Shown: positions 28,101 through 38,074, counted from the stretch's first letter. The stretch: DNA of 64,000 nt from Melastoma dodecandrum (GCA_029817715.1 JARUPY010000292.1:1510001-1574000); one strand, 5' to 3'. The notes: generated from the letters alone by a model not told the origin. Made by a program: numbers and translations.

Positions 28101-28673
28101 TCAGCGGTTGGCGCCGGGAACCCACAGCACGTCATCGGCGCCGTCGCCATTCGCGGCGCGGCTGGCCACGAACAGGAAATCCGAGAGGCGGTTCAGGTAA
28201 CGGAGCGCCTCGGGCGAGACGACCTCGTCGTCCTGGGCGGCGAGATTGACCGCCAGACGCTCGGCACGGCGGCAGACGGTGCGGGCAAGGTGCAGGGCCG
28301 CGGATGCCGCCGAGCCGCCCGGCAGCACGAAGGATTTCAGCGGCGGGATCACGGCGTTGAGGGCGTCGATGTCGCGCTCCAGGCGGTCAACCTGGCTCGC
28401 GACGATCCGCAGCGGCTCGTAGGGAAGCGGTTCCGGGCTCGGCGGTGTCGCGAGGTCGGCGCCGAGGTCGAACAGGTCGTTCTGGATCGCGCCGAGCATA
28501 CCGTCGAGCGTGCCCGTCGTATGCAGGCGGACCAGGCCGATGCAGGCGTTGGTCTCGTCCACGGTTCCGTAGGTCTCGACCCGCAGATCGGCCTTCGAGC
28601 GGCGCTGGCCGTCCGCCAGCGCGGTCGTGCCGTTGTCGCCGGTGCGCGTGTAGATCTTGTTGAGCTTAACCAC
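28101..28673 (-). CDS. Cob(I)alamin adenosyltransferase, PduO type
   Basis: 190 aa. N-terminal ATP-binding [20 protein letters not shown] with the following [15 protein letters not shown], and the C-terminal [27 protein letters not shown] and [15 protein letters not shown] blocks are diagnostic of PduO-type enzymes. It transfers adenosyl from ATP to cob(I)alamin, supplying coenzyme B12 to mutases such as methylmalonyl- and ethylmalonyl-CoA mutase. Adjacency to ETF and hydroxybutyryl-CoA dehydrogenase fits acyl-CoA metabolism. Confidence 0.95.
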   Translation of the reverse strand: MVKLNKIYTRTGDNGTTALADGQRRSKADLRVETYGTVDETNACIGLVRLHTTGTLDGMLGAIQNDLFDLGADLATPPSPEPLPYEPLRIVASQVDRLERDIDALNAVIPPLKSFVLPGGSAASAALHLARTVCRRAERLAVNLAAQDDEVVSPEALRYLNRLSDFLFVASRAANGDGADDVLWVPGANR

Positions 28674-28686
28674 GCCGCCGGGTGCC

Positions 28687-29313
28687 TCAGAACGTGTAGC
28701 CGATCTTGCCGCCGTAATTGGTCAACCCGCGATTGTTCGCGCAGAGACCGGCATTCGACATGTGCTCGATGGTGGCCATGATGCTCCAATGCTCGGTCAG
28801 TCGAAAGCCCAGGGCCGCGGCTTCGCGGAACATCGGCGAGCAGCCGAGCGTGTTGAAGCCGTAGGGCGTGTAGGCCTTCGGGCCGGTATAGCCGTTATGG
28901 GCCACGCCGCCGAAGAACCCGTCGAGGAAGACGCGGCGGTTCAAGGTCTCGGGGAACACTTCCAGAGTCCAGGTGGCGCCGAGATAGGCGTAGCTGGTCC
29001 GGCCGCCGGTGTTGTAGCTGCCGCCCACCGTGGGCCGCGGCACGAAGGCCTGCCAGAACGGATCGGCGCTGATGACCGGCTTGGCGAACAGGATCTCGCC
29101 GTTGACGTTCGCCTTGCTGAAGCCCGGGAGCTTGCCCTCGGCACTGCCGGGATCCTGAACCGCGCCGCCGATCCGGACCTCGGACACGATGCTGAGCGGC
29201 TGGACCGGGGCCGCGTAGGCCGCCGGCAGCGGTGGCGCGTCGGCTGCCGAGACGGGCATGATCGCCACACCGGAGATTAGGCCGATGAGGCAGGTACGGA
29301 GCGGGGCAGTCAT
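28687..29313 (-). CDS. Outer-membrane lipid A 3-O-deacylase-like protein (PagL family)
   Basis: 208 aa from the ATG at 29313, which starts a signal peptide ending near MPVSA-ADAPP. The C-terminal half forms an alternating beta-barrel pattern ending in aromatic GGKIGYTF. The PagL catalytic His-Ser pair is visible in TIEHMSNAGL. In the family the enzyme removes the 3-O acyl chain of lipid A in the outer membrane. It is 13 bp from the adenosyltransferase gene downstream, so it may be cotranscribed with it, though their functions look unrelated. Confidence 0.82.
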   Translation of the reverse strand: MTAPLRTCLIGLISGVAIMPVSAADAPPLPAAYAAPVQPLSIVSEVRIGGAVQDPGSAEGKLPGFSKANVNGEILFAKPVISADPFWQAFVPRPTVGGSYNTGGRTSYAYLGATWTLEVFPETLNRRVFLDGFFGGVAHNGYTGPKAYTPYGFNTLGCSPMFREAAALGFRLTEHWSIMATIEHMSNAGLCANNRGLTNYGGKIGYTF

Positions 29314-29452
29314 GCGGTCTCGGCCGTGAAGGCTTGGTCGTTCGTCACGACTTAGCGTAGCACGAGGTCTGCGGTCGAAAGCGGGCAATTCATCCATCGC
29401 CGCGGCGAAAGACATCCGGTGCGGCGGCACGGTCACACTCGTCGGCGGACGC

Positions 29453-29638
29453 TCAGGCGGACCGCCACCAGACCACGCCCATGATGACCAGGATCGCCAC
29501 GAATTGCAGCAGGACCCGCAACCGCATCAGCTTCTGCGAGAGGTTGGCGCTGCCGCCCCGCATCATGTTGGCGAGGCCGAAGAACAGCACGCAGGCGACG
29601 GCCAGGCAGGCCAGGAGAACGAGGGTGTTCGACGACAT
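29453..29638 (-). CDS. Small twin-transmembrane protein (HIG1-like)
   Basis: 61 aa. Two membrane helices: TLVLLACLAVACVLFFGLA and LRVLLQFVAILVIMGVVWW, joined by a short basic loop (SQKLMRLR). The pattern matches the HIG1/twin-transmembrane family that is often found near the cobalamin adenosyltransferase gene in alphaproteobacteria. Function is unknown; relatives associate with respiratory complexes. Confidence 0.78.
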   Translation of the reverse strand: MSSNTLVLLACLAVACVLFFGLANMMRGGSANLSQKLMRLRVLLQFVAILVIMGVVWWRSA

Positions 29639-29709
29639 GGCAGCGTGGATCCGGGCCGGACGGGCGCACTAAAACCGGCGCCGCGTCGCGTCTTGGGGTT
29701 GTGGGGATT

Positions 29710-32346
29710 TCAGTTGCGGCGGAGCAGGCGCTCGAAATAGTCGAGTTCCTCGCGGGGCCGCATCGGGTCGCCGAGCTTGCGCCGCAACTCCTCCATGATG
29801 CGCCGGGCACGCTGGACGGCGGATTCATCGGCGGTGGGGACGCGAACCCGCCCGTCGCTCATGTCGCGGCCGCGGGTCGGACGGCCGAGGGGGTCGTCGT
29901 CGCGGGCGCCGGCCTGACCCTGCTGTCCCGGCTGCTGCCCGCCCTCCTGCTGGCCTTCGCCCTGGCCCTCGGCCATCTCCTGCATCTGCTGCGCCATCCC
30001 CTCGGCGCCCTTCTTGAGCCCTTCAAGGGCGCGGCCCTGGGCGTCCACCGCCTCGCCGGAATCGCCCTGCTTCAGGGCGTTCTCGGCGTCGCGCATGGCA
30101 TTCTCGGCATCCGACAGGCCCTGCTCGCCGCGCATGCCATTCTCCTTCATGCGCTGCTCCAGTTCCTCGAGCCGCTGCCGCAGCGCCTGCTGGCGTTCGC
30201 CAACATCGCCCTGCTGGCCTTGCTGCCCCTGGCTCTGCTGACCCTGGCCCTGTTGGCCCTGTTGACCTTGGCCCTGCTGCCTCTGACCCTGCTGGCCCTG
30301 GCTCCCCTGCTGACCGCGCTGTCCCTGCTGTTGCCCGCGGTCCTGCTGGCGCTGACCGCCGCGCTGCTCCTGCCCATCCTTGAACGTCTGATCGCGCAGG
30401 CCCTGCTGCTCGCGCGTCATCGCGTCGAGATCCCGCATCTGATTCTGCATCTCACGGGAGGCCTGATCCGAGCGGCTGCCGCGCTCGGCGGTCTGAAGAT
30501 TCTCCAGGATGTTGCGGAGCTGCTCCATCAGACGCTGCGCCTCGGCGGTGTCGCCGCGCTTCATCGCCTCGGCCATGTCCTGGATCATCTTGTCGAGATC
30601 CTGGGGGGTCACGGTCTTGGACGGCTGGTTGCTCTGGCCGCGCTGGCTCTGCTCGCGGGGCTCCCGGCCCTGCTTCTGGGCCATCTCGGACAGGAACTTG
30701 TCGAGGGCCTGCTTCAGGTCCTGAGTCAGGCGCTTGATCTCGTCATCGGGGGCGTTGCGCTCCATCGCCTCCTTCAGCCGATCCTGAGCCTGGCGCAGCT
30801 GCTTCTCGGCATCCGACAGATCGCCATCCTCGATCTTCAGGGCCATCTCCCAGAGAAGGTCGGCGACCTCGACAAGGTCGGTATCGGATTGCGCGCCGCG
30901 CAGGCGTTCCGTCGCCGTCTTCAGCCCGAGGAAGATCGCGGGCCGCGGCGTGAACATGTCGGGCGCGACGAGCAGCGCGTCGAGCCCGGACTGGACCCAG
31001 GGGCGATCCGTATCGGGGGCGGTGACGAGGCGGCGGCGCTCCTCCGCGAGGGCACGGGCGAGCGGGTCGCGGAACGGTCGCGCCGGCAAAGTGATCTCGG
31101 CGTCCGGCGTACTGCCGTCCTGGCCCGCCTCATCCTTGACGACGATCTGGTAGCGCACCCGGGCGCCGGACCATGGGCTCTCGGTCAGGTCCACCAGGGT
31201 CTTGGTCTCGCTGTCTCCCGAGGCGTCGCCCGGCAGGGCGAGGGCGATGCGCGGCAGGGGGACGAGCGACCGGCCTGGCTTGACCGGCGCGATCACGGCC
31301 TCGGCCGAGCTGATCCCGTAATCGTCCTTGGCCCGATAGGTCAGGTTGAAGGTCCCGCGGCCGTTCACCTCGGGGCCGCCGACCGCCGTCACCTCCGGCG
31401 GCCGATCCGGAATCGCGTCGACGGTCAGGCGCTGCCGTCCGGCTGGCGTGACGATGACCAGCTCGGCGCCGCCGACCACGCGAAATCGCGCCTCGCGCAG
31501 GTCCGGGCGCGGCTCCTGGCCGGGCACCGGAACGAGGCCGGCATTGGGCGTCAGCGTGGTATTGGCCGCAGCCTTGCCCTGACCGGCGATGCGCACGATG
31601 AGCTGCGCGTTGATCGGCGCCCGCAGGTGCTGGTCGCTGCCGTCCATGGCGATCAGCAGCGGCGGCAGCCGGGTATAGAGCGGCGGATCGATCCAGCCAT
31701 CGACGCGGAAATTCGGCCCGGGGGCCGCTGGCTCCTGCCAGTCGAACGCAGCGCCGACCCGCTCGCGCCATTCCGGCCCCGCCGCGAACAGGCTGGCCGC
31801 CGCGGCGACGACGAGACCGGCGCGCAGGGCGTAGGGATCACGCCGGGTCATGCCCGGATGCGGCAGGCCGACGCCCAGGGCCGCCACCGCCTGCGCGGCG
31901 CGGCGCTGGTGGAGAGCCCAGAGTGCCCGGCTCCCCGCATCCGCCGCGCCCACGGCCAGGCTGTCCTGTGCCGCGGAGGCGGGGCCGTGGCGCAGGGCGG
32001 GATCGCGCGCCGCCGCATCCCGGTCCAGCCGGGACAGCGCCACGCGCCGGTCCGGGCGGGTCAGATGAACGAGCGGAAGAAGCGCGACGACCAGGAGCGC
32101 CGCGAGCACGCAGAGACCGAGCTGGCGCCAGAGCGGGGACAGGTCGAGCCACAGGCCCGACCACGACAGGATCAGGAACAGGAGCGCGACCCCGAGGCCG
32201 CGCCACAGCACCGGCCAGACCTGCTCCCATAAGGCGGCCGCGCGCGCCTGAGCGACCAGGCGATCGAGGTGCGCGGCCGCCGCGGACCGGCCCGGCGCCG
32301 CGCCGGTCTTGCTGCTGTCGCTTCCGAAGCCGTTCTTGCCGATCAC
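29710..32346 (-). CDS. TIGR02302/DUF4175 family membrane protein
   Basis: 878 aa. N-terminal membrane helices (two in residues 45-90, another near 180-195), then an Ig-like extracytoplasmic part with PPLYTRLPPLLIAMDG and FNLTYRAKDDYGISSAEAVI, then a long charged coiled-coil half. Residues about 630-720 are almost only Gln, Gly and Arg (QGQ, QQG repeats). The C-terminus returns to normal sequence (MEELRRKLGDPMRPREELDYFERLLRRN). The TIGR02302 family is conserved in alphaproteobacteria with no proven role. The repeat zone gives a long misleading open frame on the other strand. Confidence 0.9.
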   Translation of the reverse strand: MIGKNGFGSDSSKTGAAPGRSAAAAHLDRLVAQARAAALWEQVWPVLWRGLGVALLFLILSWSGLWLDLSPLWRQLGLCVLAALLVVALLPLVHLTRPDRRVALSRLDRDAAARDPALRHGPASAAQDSLAVGAADAGSRALWALHQRRAAQAVAALGVGLPHPGMTRRDPYALRAGLVVAAAASLFAAGPEWRERVGAAFDWQEPAAPGPNFRVDGWIDPPLYTRLPPLLIAMDGSDQHLRAPINAQLIVRIAGQGKAAANTTLTPNAGLVPVPGQEPRPDLREARFRVVGGAELVIVTPAGRQRLTVDAIPDRPPEVTAVGGPEVNGRGTFNLTYRAKDDYGISSAEAVIAPVKPGRSLVPLPRIALALPGDASGDSETKTLVDLTESPWSGARVRYQIVVKDEAGQDGSTPDAEITLPARPFRDPLARALAEERRRLVTAPDTDRPWVQSGLDALLVAPDMFTPRPAIFLGLKTATERLRGAQSDTDLVEVADLLWEMALKIEDGDLSDAEKQLRQAQDRLKEAMERNAPDDEIKRLTQDLKQALDKFLSEMAQKQGREPREQSQRGQSNQPSKTVTPQDLDKMIQDMAEAMKRGDTAEAQRLMEQLRNILENLQTAERGSRSDQASREMQNQMRDLDAMTREQQGLRDQTFKDGQEQRGGQRQQDRGQQQGQRGQQGSQGQQGQRQQGQGQQGQQGQGQQSQGQQGQQGDVGERQQALRQRLEELEQRMKENGMRGEQGLSDAENAMRDAENALKQGDSGEAVDAQGRALEGLKKGAEGMAQQMQEMAEGQGEGQQEGGQQPGQQGQAGARDDDPLGRPTRGRDMSDGRVRVPTADESAVQRARRIMEELRRKLGDPMRPREELDYFERLLRRN

Positions 32347-32466
32347 GCCGATCGTTCCGCCTCACACCCGAGGAGCCCGGCACGATCCCGGCCCCATCCC
32401 AAGAGGCTAGCATGGTGGGCTTCGACCGTCGGCGGGTCAAATCGGCGCGACGCCGCCGCCGGGCGC

Positions 32467-33675
32467 TCAGTTGTGCGCCTGGATGAAGTTGCGCACCTGC
32501 GGATAGATCTGCGTCTCCCAGCGCCGCCCCGCGAACACCCCGTAATGGCCGACGCCCGGCTGAAGATGATGCGTCCGCATATACGGGGCGAGGCCGGTGC
32601 AGAGATCGTGGGCGGCCATGGTCTGGCCGACGGCGCAGATATCGTCGCGCTCGCCCTCGACGGTCATCAGGGCCGTCCGGCGGATCGCGCGCAGGTCGAT
32701 CGGCTCGCCGCGATAGGTCGCCTCGTTCTTGGCGAGCGCGTAATCCTGGAACACCGTCTTGACCGTCTCGAGGTAGAAGTCTGCCGCGAGGTCGAGCACG
32801 GCGAAATACTCGTCGTAGAAGGTCTCGATCGCCTCGGCTTTCGCGTGCTCGCCGTTGGCCATATGCCAGAACAGGTCGGCATGGCCCTGGATATGGCGCT
32901 TGGCATTCATCGACATGAAGGCCGAGACCTGCACGAAGCCCGGGTAGACTCTGCGCCCGGCCCCCTTGTGGCGGCTCGGGACCGTAGCAATCAGGTTCTG
33001 CTCGAACCACGTGATCGGCTTCGAATTCGCGAGTTCGTTGACCCCGGTGGGATTGATCCGGCAATCCACAGGGCCGGCCATCAGGGTCATGCTGCGCGGT
33101 GCCGCCGCATCCTTGGCCTGCGCCATCGCGGCGGCGGCGACCAGCGCCTGGACCGCCGGCTGGCAGACCGCCACCATGTGGGCGCCTTCGCCCATCGTCT
33201 GAAGGAAGTGCACGAGGGTGCCGACATAATCGTCGAAGCCGAACTGCCCCTCCGCCAGAGGCACGTCGCGGGCATTGTGCCAATCGGTGATGTAGACGTC
33301 GTGGTCCGGCAGCATCGTGCGCACCGTCGCCCGCAGCAGCGTGGCGAAATGGCCCGACATCGGCGCGACCACCAGAACCTTGGGCTGCTCCGTGTGGATG
33401 TCCTTCTTGAAGTGCAGGAGCGTCGCAAACGGCGTGACAACCACCGGTTCCTCGGCCACCGGCACGCTCCGGTTGCCGACCATCACGCTTTCGATCCCGT
33501 AGGCCGGGCGCGCGAAGGTCAGACCGGCGCGCATCATCATTCGGGCGCCCGCCGACATCCAGGTGATCGGTTCACCGAGTTCCCGCCAGGGCGACCAAGC
33601 CTCGTTCAGCAGATTCCCCCAGCCCCGGATCCGGGTGGCCATGTCGGTCTGCAGGTCGAACGTGTCGTAAATCAT
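32467..33675 (-). CDS. phaZ: Intracellular polyhydroxyalkanoate depolymerase
   Basis: 402 aa from the ATG at 33675, beginning MIYDTFDLQTDMATRIRGW. The nucleophile is a cysteine in VAVCQPAVQAL, as in intracellular PhaZ of the Ralstonia PhaZ1 type. An Asp in VEGERDDICAVGQT and a His in QPGVGHYGVFAGRRW complete the triad. It degrades stored PHB granules to 3-hydroxybutyrate. The phasin gene near 63 kb indicates that the strain stores PHA. Confidence 0.95.
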   Translation of the reverse strand: MIYDTFDLQTDMATRIRGWGNLLNEAWSPWRELGEPITWMSAGARMMMRAGLTFARPAYGIESVMVGNRSVPVAEEPVVVTPFATLLHFKKDIHTEQPKVLVVAPMSGHFATLLRATVRTMLPDHDVYITDWHNARDVPLAEGQFGFDDYVGTLVHFLQTMGEGAHMVAVCQPAVQALVAAAAMAQAKDAAAPRSMTLMAGPVDCRINPTGVNELANSKPITWFEQNLIATVPSRHKGAGRRVYPGFVQVSAFMSMNAKRHIQGHADLFWHMANGEHAKAEAIETFYDEYFAVLDLAADFYLETVKTVFQDYALAKNEATYRGEPIDLRAIRRTALMTVEGERDDICAVGQTMAAHDLCTGLAPYMRTHHLQPGVGHYGVFAGRRWETQIYPQVRNFIQAHN

Positions 33676-33970
33676 CGGGGCAGGAACTCGCAGGAACCAT
33701 GCCCAACACGGGGCTGTCGGAGCGTTGCGGTCGGCGGATGCAGGGCGTGAAGCCGCATCAGCGTGGCCGCGCAGGATGGGTTCGCGATTTCGCACCTGCA
33801 ACTGTTCTAAGGGCTGACTCCGGCGGGAATGGTGCCGACGTGGCTTTGATGCATCATGCGGTCCCGCCGCGCCGCATCGCCCGCTGCCGGACAGGCGCCG
33901 GAGAATCCAGCGCGACGGCCCCGACCCGGCGTCTCCGGGCGCCATCGCGGCGGTGGCGGCGCGCGCCCAG

Positions 33971-34216
33971 TCAGGATGCTCGTCGCATGACGGCGACCGG
34001 TTCGCCCACACCGCGGCGATGCTCGCAGGCGATCTTGAGATAGCGGTCGCTGCCCCCGGGCAAGCCGGCCTGCGCAGCCAAAGTCTGCGCGTGCATCAGG
34101 CATTCCATCGGCGTGTGTGCCGGCGCGATGATGACGTCGAGGGCGGTGTCGCGCGAGCAATCCTGGGCCAGCAGGGTGCCGGCGCAGACGAGGGCAACGG
34201 AGAGCAGTTCAGACAT
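33971..34216 (-). CDS. Small exported protein of unknown function
   Basis: 81 aa from the ATG at 34216, where a hydrophobic leader SELLSVALVCAGTLLA begins. Three cysteines remain in the mature part (DCSRD, MECLMHAQ, IACEH), which may form a disulfide. No family recognised. The 295 bp between this gene and phaZ carries no further gene that I can support. Confidence 0.55.
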   Translation of the reverse strand: MSELLSVALVCAGTLLAQDCSRDTALDVIIAPAHTPMECLMHAQTLAAQAGLPGGSDRYLKIACEHRRGVGEPVAVMRRAS

Positions 34217-34373
34217 GACGGACCTCGGCTTCGAGCGATCGAAAGGTCCGCGGGGTGCTCTGGCGTGCGAGCCGCCGCGTTGTCGTTGCCTGGGTGCTTC
34301 CTCCGGTTGTCGAATGATTGTGCATTTCACGTGCCAGAAGGTCGGCACGGATATAGGCACGCCTGAAATCAGG

Positions 34374-34583
34374 TCAGTCGCGCGTGGGCAGCCAGTGGGT
34401 CTCCGGCTCGCTGACCGGGAGCAGAGCTGCAACGGCGTCGAGATCGACCACATATTGGTCGGTCAGCTTTTGCCACATCTCCACCGGCGAACGCACGGCC
34501 GGCTTCAATCCGTCGAGGGCGCGGGCGAGCAGGGCGGCGTTGACGAGTTTGGGCCGCTTCAGCAGGGGATCGGCGTTCAGCAT
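34374..34583 (-). CDS. Small hypothetical protein
   Basis: 69 aa from an ATG at 34583 with GAGGTGG about 4 bases upstream. Helical, with the sequence [21 protein letters not shown], then [14 protein letters not shown]. No signal peptide and no known motif. It resembles small orphan proteins of the group. Confidence 0.5.
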   Translation of the reverse strand: MLNADPLLKRPKLVNAALLARALDGLKPAVRSPVEMWQKLTDQYVVDLDAVAALLPVSEPETHWLPTRD

Positions 34584-34948
34584 CGGGGTCCACCTCTTCC
34601 GACCTCTGCACTGTCCGTCGCGTTTGGTTAACGACCGGTTACGACCGCCCGAAAGCTTCGGCGGGCGCAGGGTCGAATACTCGGAACTGCCTTCGCGGCG
34701 TGGCCGACGACTTCGCGGCGCGGACCGGCTGCAAGCCCTGGCGGGTCGATCGGTCGTCGACGTCTTCACCGGGACGCTCTGGGGGTCGGCAGCGACGGGC
34801 TGCGGGCCCGCGCCGGCGCGAAGCCCTTCGGTTCACAACCCCAATCCGTTCCCTTATCAGGCGGGCGGATCGAGGCGGTCCCGGCCGACGGCGGCGTTCC
34901 TGCGCACGAGTCCGCGCCGCTCCGGACCGCCCGTGCGAGTGGAAAGCC
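34584..34948. other. Divergent intergenic region before maf
   Basis: 365 bp between the small minus-strand gene and maf. The open frame upstream of maf continues through it but without coding character, so I read it as promoter and leader. No infA or other expected small gene is seen. Confidence 0.4.
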
Positions 34949-35602
34949 ATGGACGCCACACCTGAAGCCGTCGGGGCAACGGAGAGGCCGAAGAGCCGCC
35001 TCGTTCTGGCCTCGGCCTCGCCGCGCCGGCTCGCCTTGCTGCAACAGATCGGCATCGAACCGGATTTTTTGCTGCCTGCCGAAGTGGATGAGACCCCGAG
35101 CAAGGCCGAGCCGCCGCGCGAGCTCGCCCGACGGCTCGCCCGTACGAAGCTCGCGTCCGCGGAGGCCGCCCTTCATTTGGAAGACGGGTCGACGCCGACT
35201 TGGCTGGTCTCGGCCGACACGGTTGTAGCGGTGGGCCGCCGTGTGCTCCCCAAGGCCGAGGTGCCCGACGAGGCGGCGGATTGTTTGCGTCTTCTGTCAG
35301 GCCGCCAGCATCGCGTCTACACCGCGGTGTGCCTGCTCTCGCCCCGGGGCCGGCGCGAGCGCATCGTCGAGACGCGGGTGCGATTCAAGCGCCTGTCGGG
35401 CCGGGACATTCAGGGTTATGTGGCCTCGGGGGAATGGCGCGGAAAGGCCGGCGGCTACGCAATTCAGGGCCTGGCGGGGGGCTTCGTGGTCAAGCTCGTC
35501 GGCTCGTACAGCGCCGTTGTCGGACTGCCGCTCTACGAGACCATGAGCCTGCTGGACGGCGAGGGCTACCCGATCCGCGCCGGCTGGGGTGGCCTCTCGT
35601 GA
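34949..35602 (+). CDS. maf: Maf-like nucleotide pyrophosphatase
   Basis: 217 aa from the ATG at 34949. Start block [44 protein letters not shown], then [19 protein letters not shown] and [13 protein letters not shown] are all Maf hallmarks, including the conserved SxSPRR and KAGxYxIQ elements. Family members hydrolyse modified or non-canonical NTPs. The stop overlaps the GTG start of yacG (GTGA). Confidence 0.93.
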   Translation: MDATPEAVGATERPKSRLVLASASPRRLALLQQIGIEPDFLLPAEVDETPSKAEPPRELARRLARTKLASAEAALHLEDGSTPTWLVSADTVVAVGRRVLPKAEVPDEAADCLRLLSGRQHRVYTAVCLLSPRGRRERIVETRVRFKRLSGRDIQGYVASGEWRGKAGGYAIQGLAGGFVVKLVGSYSAVVGLPLYETMSLLDGEGYPIRAGWGGLS

Positions 35603-35781
35603 TCCGCGAACGGCGACCGGCCTGTCCGATCTGCCGCCGACCCGCGACGCCGGAATTCCAGCCCTTCTGTTCGCAGCGTTGCGCCGACGTAGACCTCGGA
35701 CGGTGGCTGAACGAGCGCTACGCGCTTCCCGAGGAGATCGACTCCGACGAGCCGCCGCGCGAGCCGGATCCGGAGCGCTGA
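35599..35781 (+). CDS. yacG: DNA gyrase inhibitor YacG
   Basis: 60 aa with a GTG start that overlaps the maf stop by 4 bp. A four-cysteine zinc site is present: CPIC near residue 9 and FCSQRC near residue 26. The following [16 protein letters not shown] is the family core, and an acidic tail ends the protein. YacG binds gyrase and protects it from inhibition. The maf-yacG pair is typical of alphaproteobacteria. Confidence 0.93.
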   Translation: MIRERRPACPICRRPATPEFQPFCSQRCADVDLGRWLNERYALPEEIDSDEPPREPDPER

Positions 35782-35888
35782 TCTTTTTTCCGGCAGGTCC
35801 GCGTCATCGACGGTGCGGCAAGGCTGGACAGGCCGTCCGGCACTGACTATACCCCGCGGCGTCCGAGGCGGACGCCGCCGCGGACGAC

Positions 35889-35964
35889 GCCCAGGTAGCT
35901 CAGTTGGTAGAGCATGCGACTGAAAATCGCAGTGTCGGTGGTTCGATTCCGCCCCTGGGCACCA
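35889..35964 (+). tRNA. tRNA-Phe (anticodon GAA)
   Basis: 76 bases. Acceptor stem GCCCAGG pairs with CCTGGGC, followed by encoded ACCA. D-loop AGCTCAGTTGGTAGAGC, anticodon loop CTGAAAA with GAA at 35922-35924, T-arm GGTTCGATTCC. All arms close normally. Confidence 0.97.
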
Positions 35965-36217
35965 TCTGCTTCCTAAAGTCAGGCCGTTCCAGATCGCTGC
36001 CACGATAGTGGCGCGAGGGTCTTATGCCGGGCGCTCGCGGCGGTCGCGTGTCTTTGGATCTGCTCCCATCGATCCCTGCCGGCAGCCGCGACTCTAGCCG
36101 GAACACGCGCGTTCCGAGCTCCGCTCGTGACAGCCGGTCACCCTGACGGCGCCGCCGGGCTCCCCTACGTTTCGGATCGTGCGGCGCATCCGGCCGCGTG
36201 AGGGGCAGGGCGACATC

Positions 36218-37157
36218 GTGGAAGCGCAGCAGGCTGTCGCGGTCCTGGGAGCCGGCATGTCCGGCGCCGTCACGGCGCGGCGGCTCGCAGAAGCCGGCCT
36301 GCCGATCCGCGTCTTCGACAAGGGTCGCGACGTCGGCGGCCGGATGGCGGTGCGGCGCGTCGGTGCCATGCAGTTCGATCACGGCGCCCAGTTCATGCGG
36401 GCGCACGGCCCGGCCTTCGCGGCGCGGCTGGAGGCGTGGGAATCGCGCGGGATCGTCGCGCCCTGGGCCGGCTCCGGGCGCCACGTCGGCGTCCCGGACA
36501 TGACCGCACCGGTCCGCGATCTTCTTCGCGGCCTGCCGGTCGCGACGGCCACCACGATCACACGCATCGTCCGCGACGCGGAAGGCTGGCATCTGGAGGA
36601 CGAGACCGGTGCCGTCCACGGTCCCTTCGCCGCCGTCGCGATCACGTTTCCGGCGCCACAGGTGGCGGGTCTGCTCGAAGCCTCCGGTTTGATACTGCCG
36701 GGCGTGACGCAAGCGACCTATGCGCCCTGTTGGTCGCTGATGATCGCGGCGGAGAACGGGCTGACGGATCATCTGATCGAGCCGCAACGGGAGCCGATCA
36801 GCCTCATCGCCGGCGATGCTTCGAAGCCCGGTCGACCGGACGGCGTCCGGTTCACCGTCCATGCCACGCCGGCTTGGTCGCGCCGCCACCTCGAGGAGCC
36901 GCGCGAGGCGGTCGTCGCCGCCCTCGTCCGAGCCGCGCGGGACGCCCTCGGCGCCGAGATCCGACCGACCTACGCGGCGGCGCATCGCTGGCGCTACGCG
37001 CAGGTCGAGCGCGCTGGGCCGGCCCTGCCTGTACGACGCGGTCCTTCGCCTCGGCGCCGCCGGCGACTGGTGCATCGGCCCCCGTATCGAGGCCGCGCAT
37101 AACAGCGGCGCCGCGCTCGCCGAAGCGATCCTGGCCCATCGGGATGTGGCGGCATGA
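36218..37157 (+). pseudogene. NAD(P)/FAD-dependent oxidoreductase (renalase-like), frameshifted near the C-terminus
   Basis: A GTG at 36218 with an upstream AGGGGCAGGG is the likeliest start; an ATG at 36179 is possible. The N-terminus is a dinucleotide fold: VAVLGAGMSGAVTARRLAEAGLPIRVFDKGRDVGGRM. A second block, MQFDHGAQFMRAHG, is typical of COG3380. Near 37007-37014 the frame breaks. The remaining conserved end (CLYDAVLRLGAAGDWCIGPRIEAAHNSG, then LAEAILAH) continues one phase over to a TGA at 37157, which overlaps the next ATG. The loss equals two bases in a GC repeat. It may be a sequencing error or a recent mutation. The frame without correction ends at 37102. Confidence 0.8.
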
Positions 37158-38074
37158 TCCCGCCGATCGCGTTCCACCCGGCGTATGAGGCTCCGCTTCC
37201 GTCCAGCCATCGCTTTCCGATGCGGAAATACGGTCTGCTGTCCGAGACGCTGATCGCCCGGGGGCTTGCGCCGCTCGGCTTCGTGATGCCGGAGCCGGCC
37301 AGCGCCGACATCCTCATGCACGCCCATGACGCGGCGTACGTCGCAGCGGTTCTCGACGGTGCCGTGCCGCACGAGATCGAGCGGGCGATCGGACTGCCGG
37401 TCGATGCGGCGGTGGTCCGGCGCTCCCGTGCCTCCGTGGGCGGGACGCTCCTGGCCGCACGCCTGGCGCTTGCGGAGGGATTGGCCGGGAGTGCCGCGGG
37501 GGGAAGCCATCATGCCCGGCGCAGCCAGGGGGCGGGCTTCTGCGTGCTCAACGACGTGGCCGTGGCGGCCCGCACCCTCCAGGCCGAAGGTCTGGTGCGG
37601 CGGGCCCTGATCGTCGACCTCGACGTGCACCAGGGCGACGGCACCGCGGATTGCCTCGCCCTGTGCCCCGAACTGTTCACGCTCTCGATCCATTGCGAGA
37701 ACAACTATCCGGCACAGAAGATCGCCGGCGATCTGGATATCGGCCTGCCCGATCGGCTCGGCGACGATGGCTACCTCGACGTCCTGCGCGCCCGCCTGCC
37801 GCCGCTGCTCGATGCGCTCGCCCCGGATCTCGTGTTCTACAATGCTGGCGTCGATCCGCACCGCGATGACCGCCTCGGACGGCTGTGCCTCACCGATGCC
37901 GGGCTCCTGGCGCGGGATCGGTTCGTCGTGGCCCAGGCGCGCGCACGCGGGATCCCGCTCGTGGCGGTGATCGGCGGCGGATATGCGAACGATGTCGAGG
38001 CCCTGGCGCAGCGCCACGCCCTGGTCTTCGAGGCGCTGGCGGCCGAGGCGGCGATCGAGCCGACGTCCGTGTGA
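37154..38074 (+). CDS. Histone deacetylase family protein
   Basis: 306 aa. Arginase/deacetylase fold with HRFPMRKYGLL, the metal and catalytic region GGSHHARRSQGAGFCVLND with two adjacent His, LIVDLDVHQGDGTAD with the zinc ligands Asp and His, and VFYNAGVDPHRDDRLGRL. Bacterial members deacetylate acetyl-polyamines, acetoin-related substrates or lysines; the substrate here is unknown. Its ATG overlaps the stop of the oxidoreductase (ATGA), so the two are coupled. Confidence 0.92.
   Translation: MIPPIAFHPAYEAPLPSSHRFPMRKYGLLSETLIARGLAPLGFVMPEPASADILMHAHDAAYVAAVLDGAVPHEIERAIGLPVDAAVVRRSRASVGGTLLAARLALAEGLAGSAAGGSHHARRSQGAGFCVLNDVAVAARTLQAEGLVRRALIVDLDVHQGDGTADCLALCPELFTLSIHCENNYPAQKIAGDLDIGLPDRLGDDGYLDVLRARLPPLLDALAPDLVFYNAGVDPHRDDRLGRLCLTDAGLLARDRFVVAQARARGIPLVAVIGGGYANDVEALAQRHALVFEALAAEAAIEPTSV

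Noticed and set aside
29701..32232. 843-residue plus-strand open frame, very rich in Leu, Ala and His
   Set aside because: It is the antisense image of the TIGR02302 gene, caused by its Gln/Gly repeats and high GC. It has no domain pattern.
35900..38017. 705-residue minus-strand open frame
   Set aside because: It lies opposite the oxidoreductase and deacetylase genes, runs through the tRNA-Phe and is arginine-rich. It is a GC-driven false frame.
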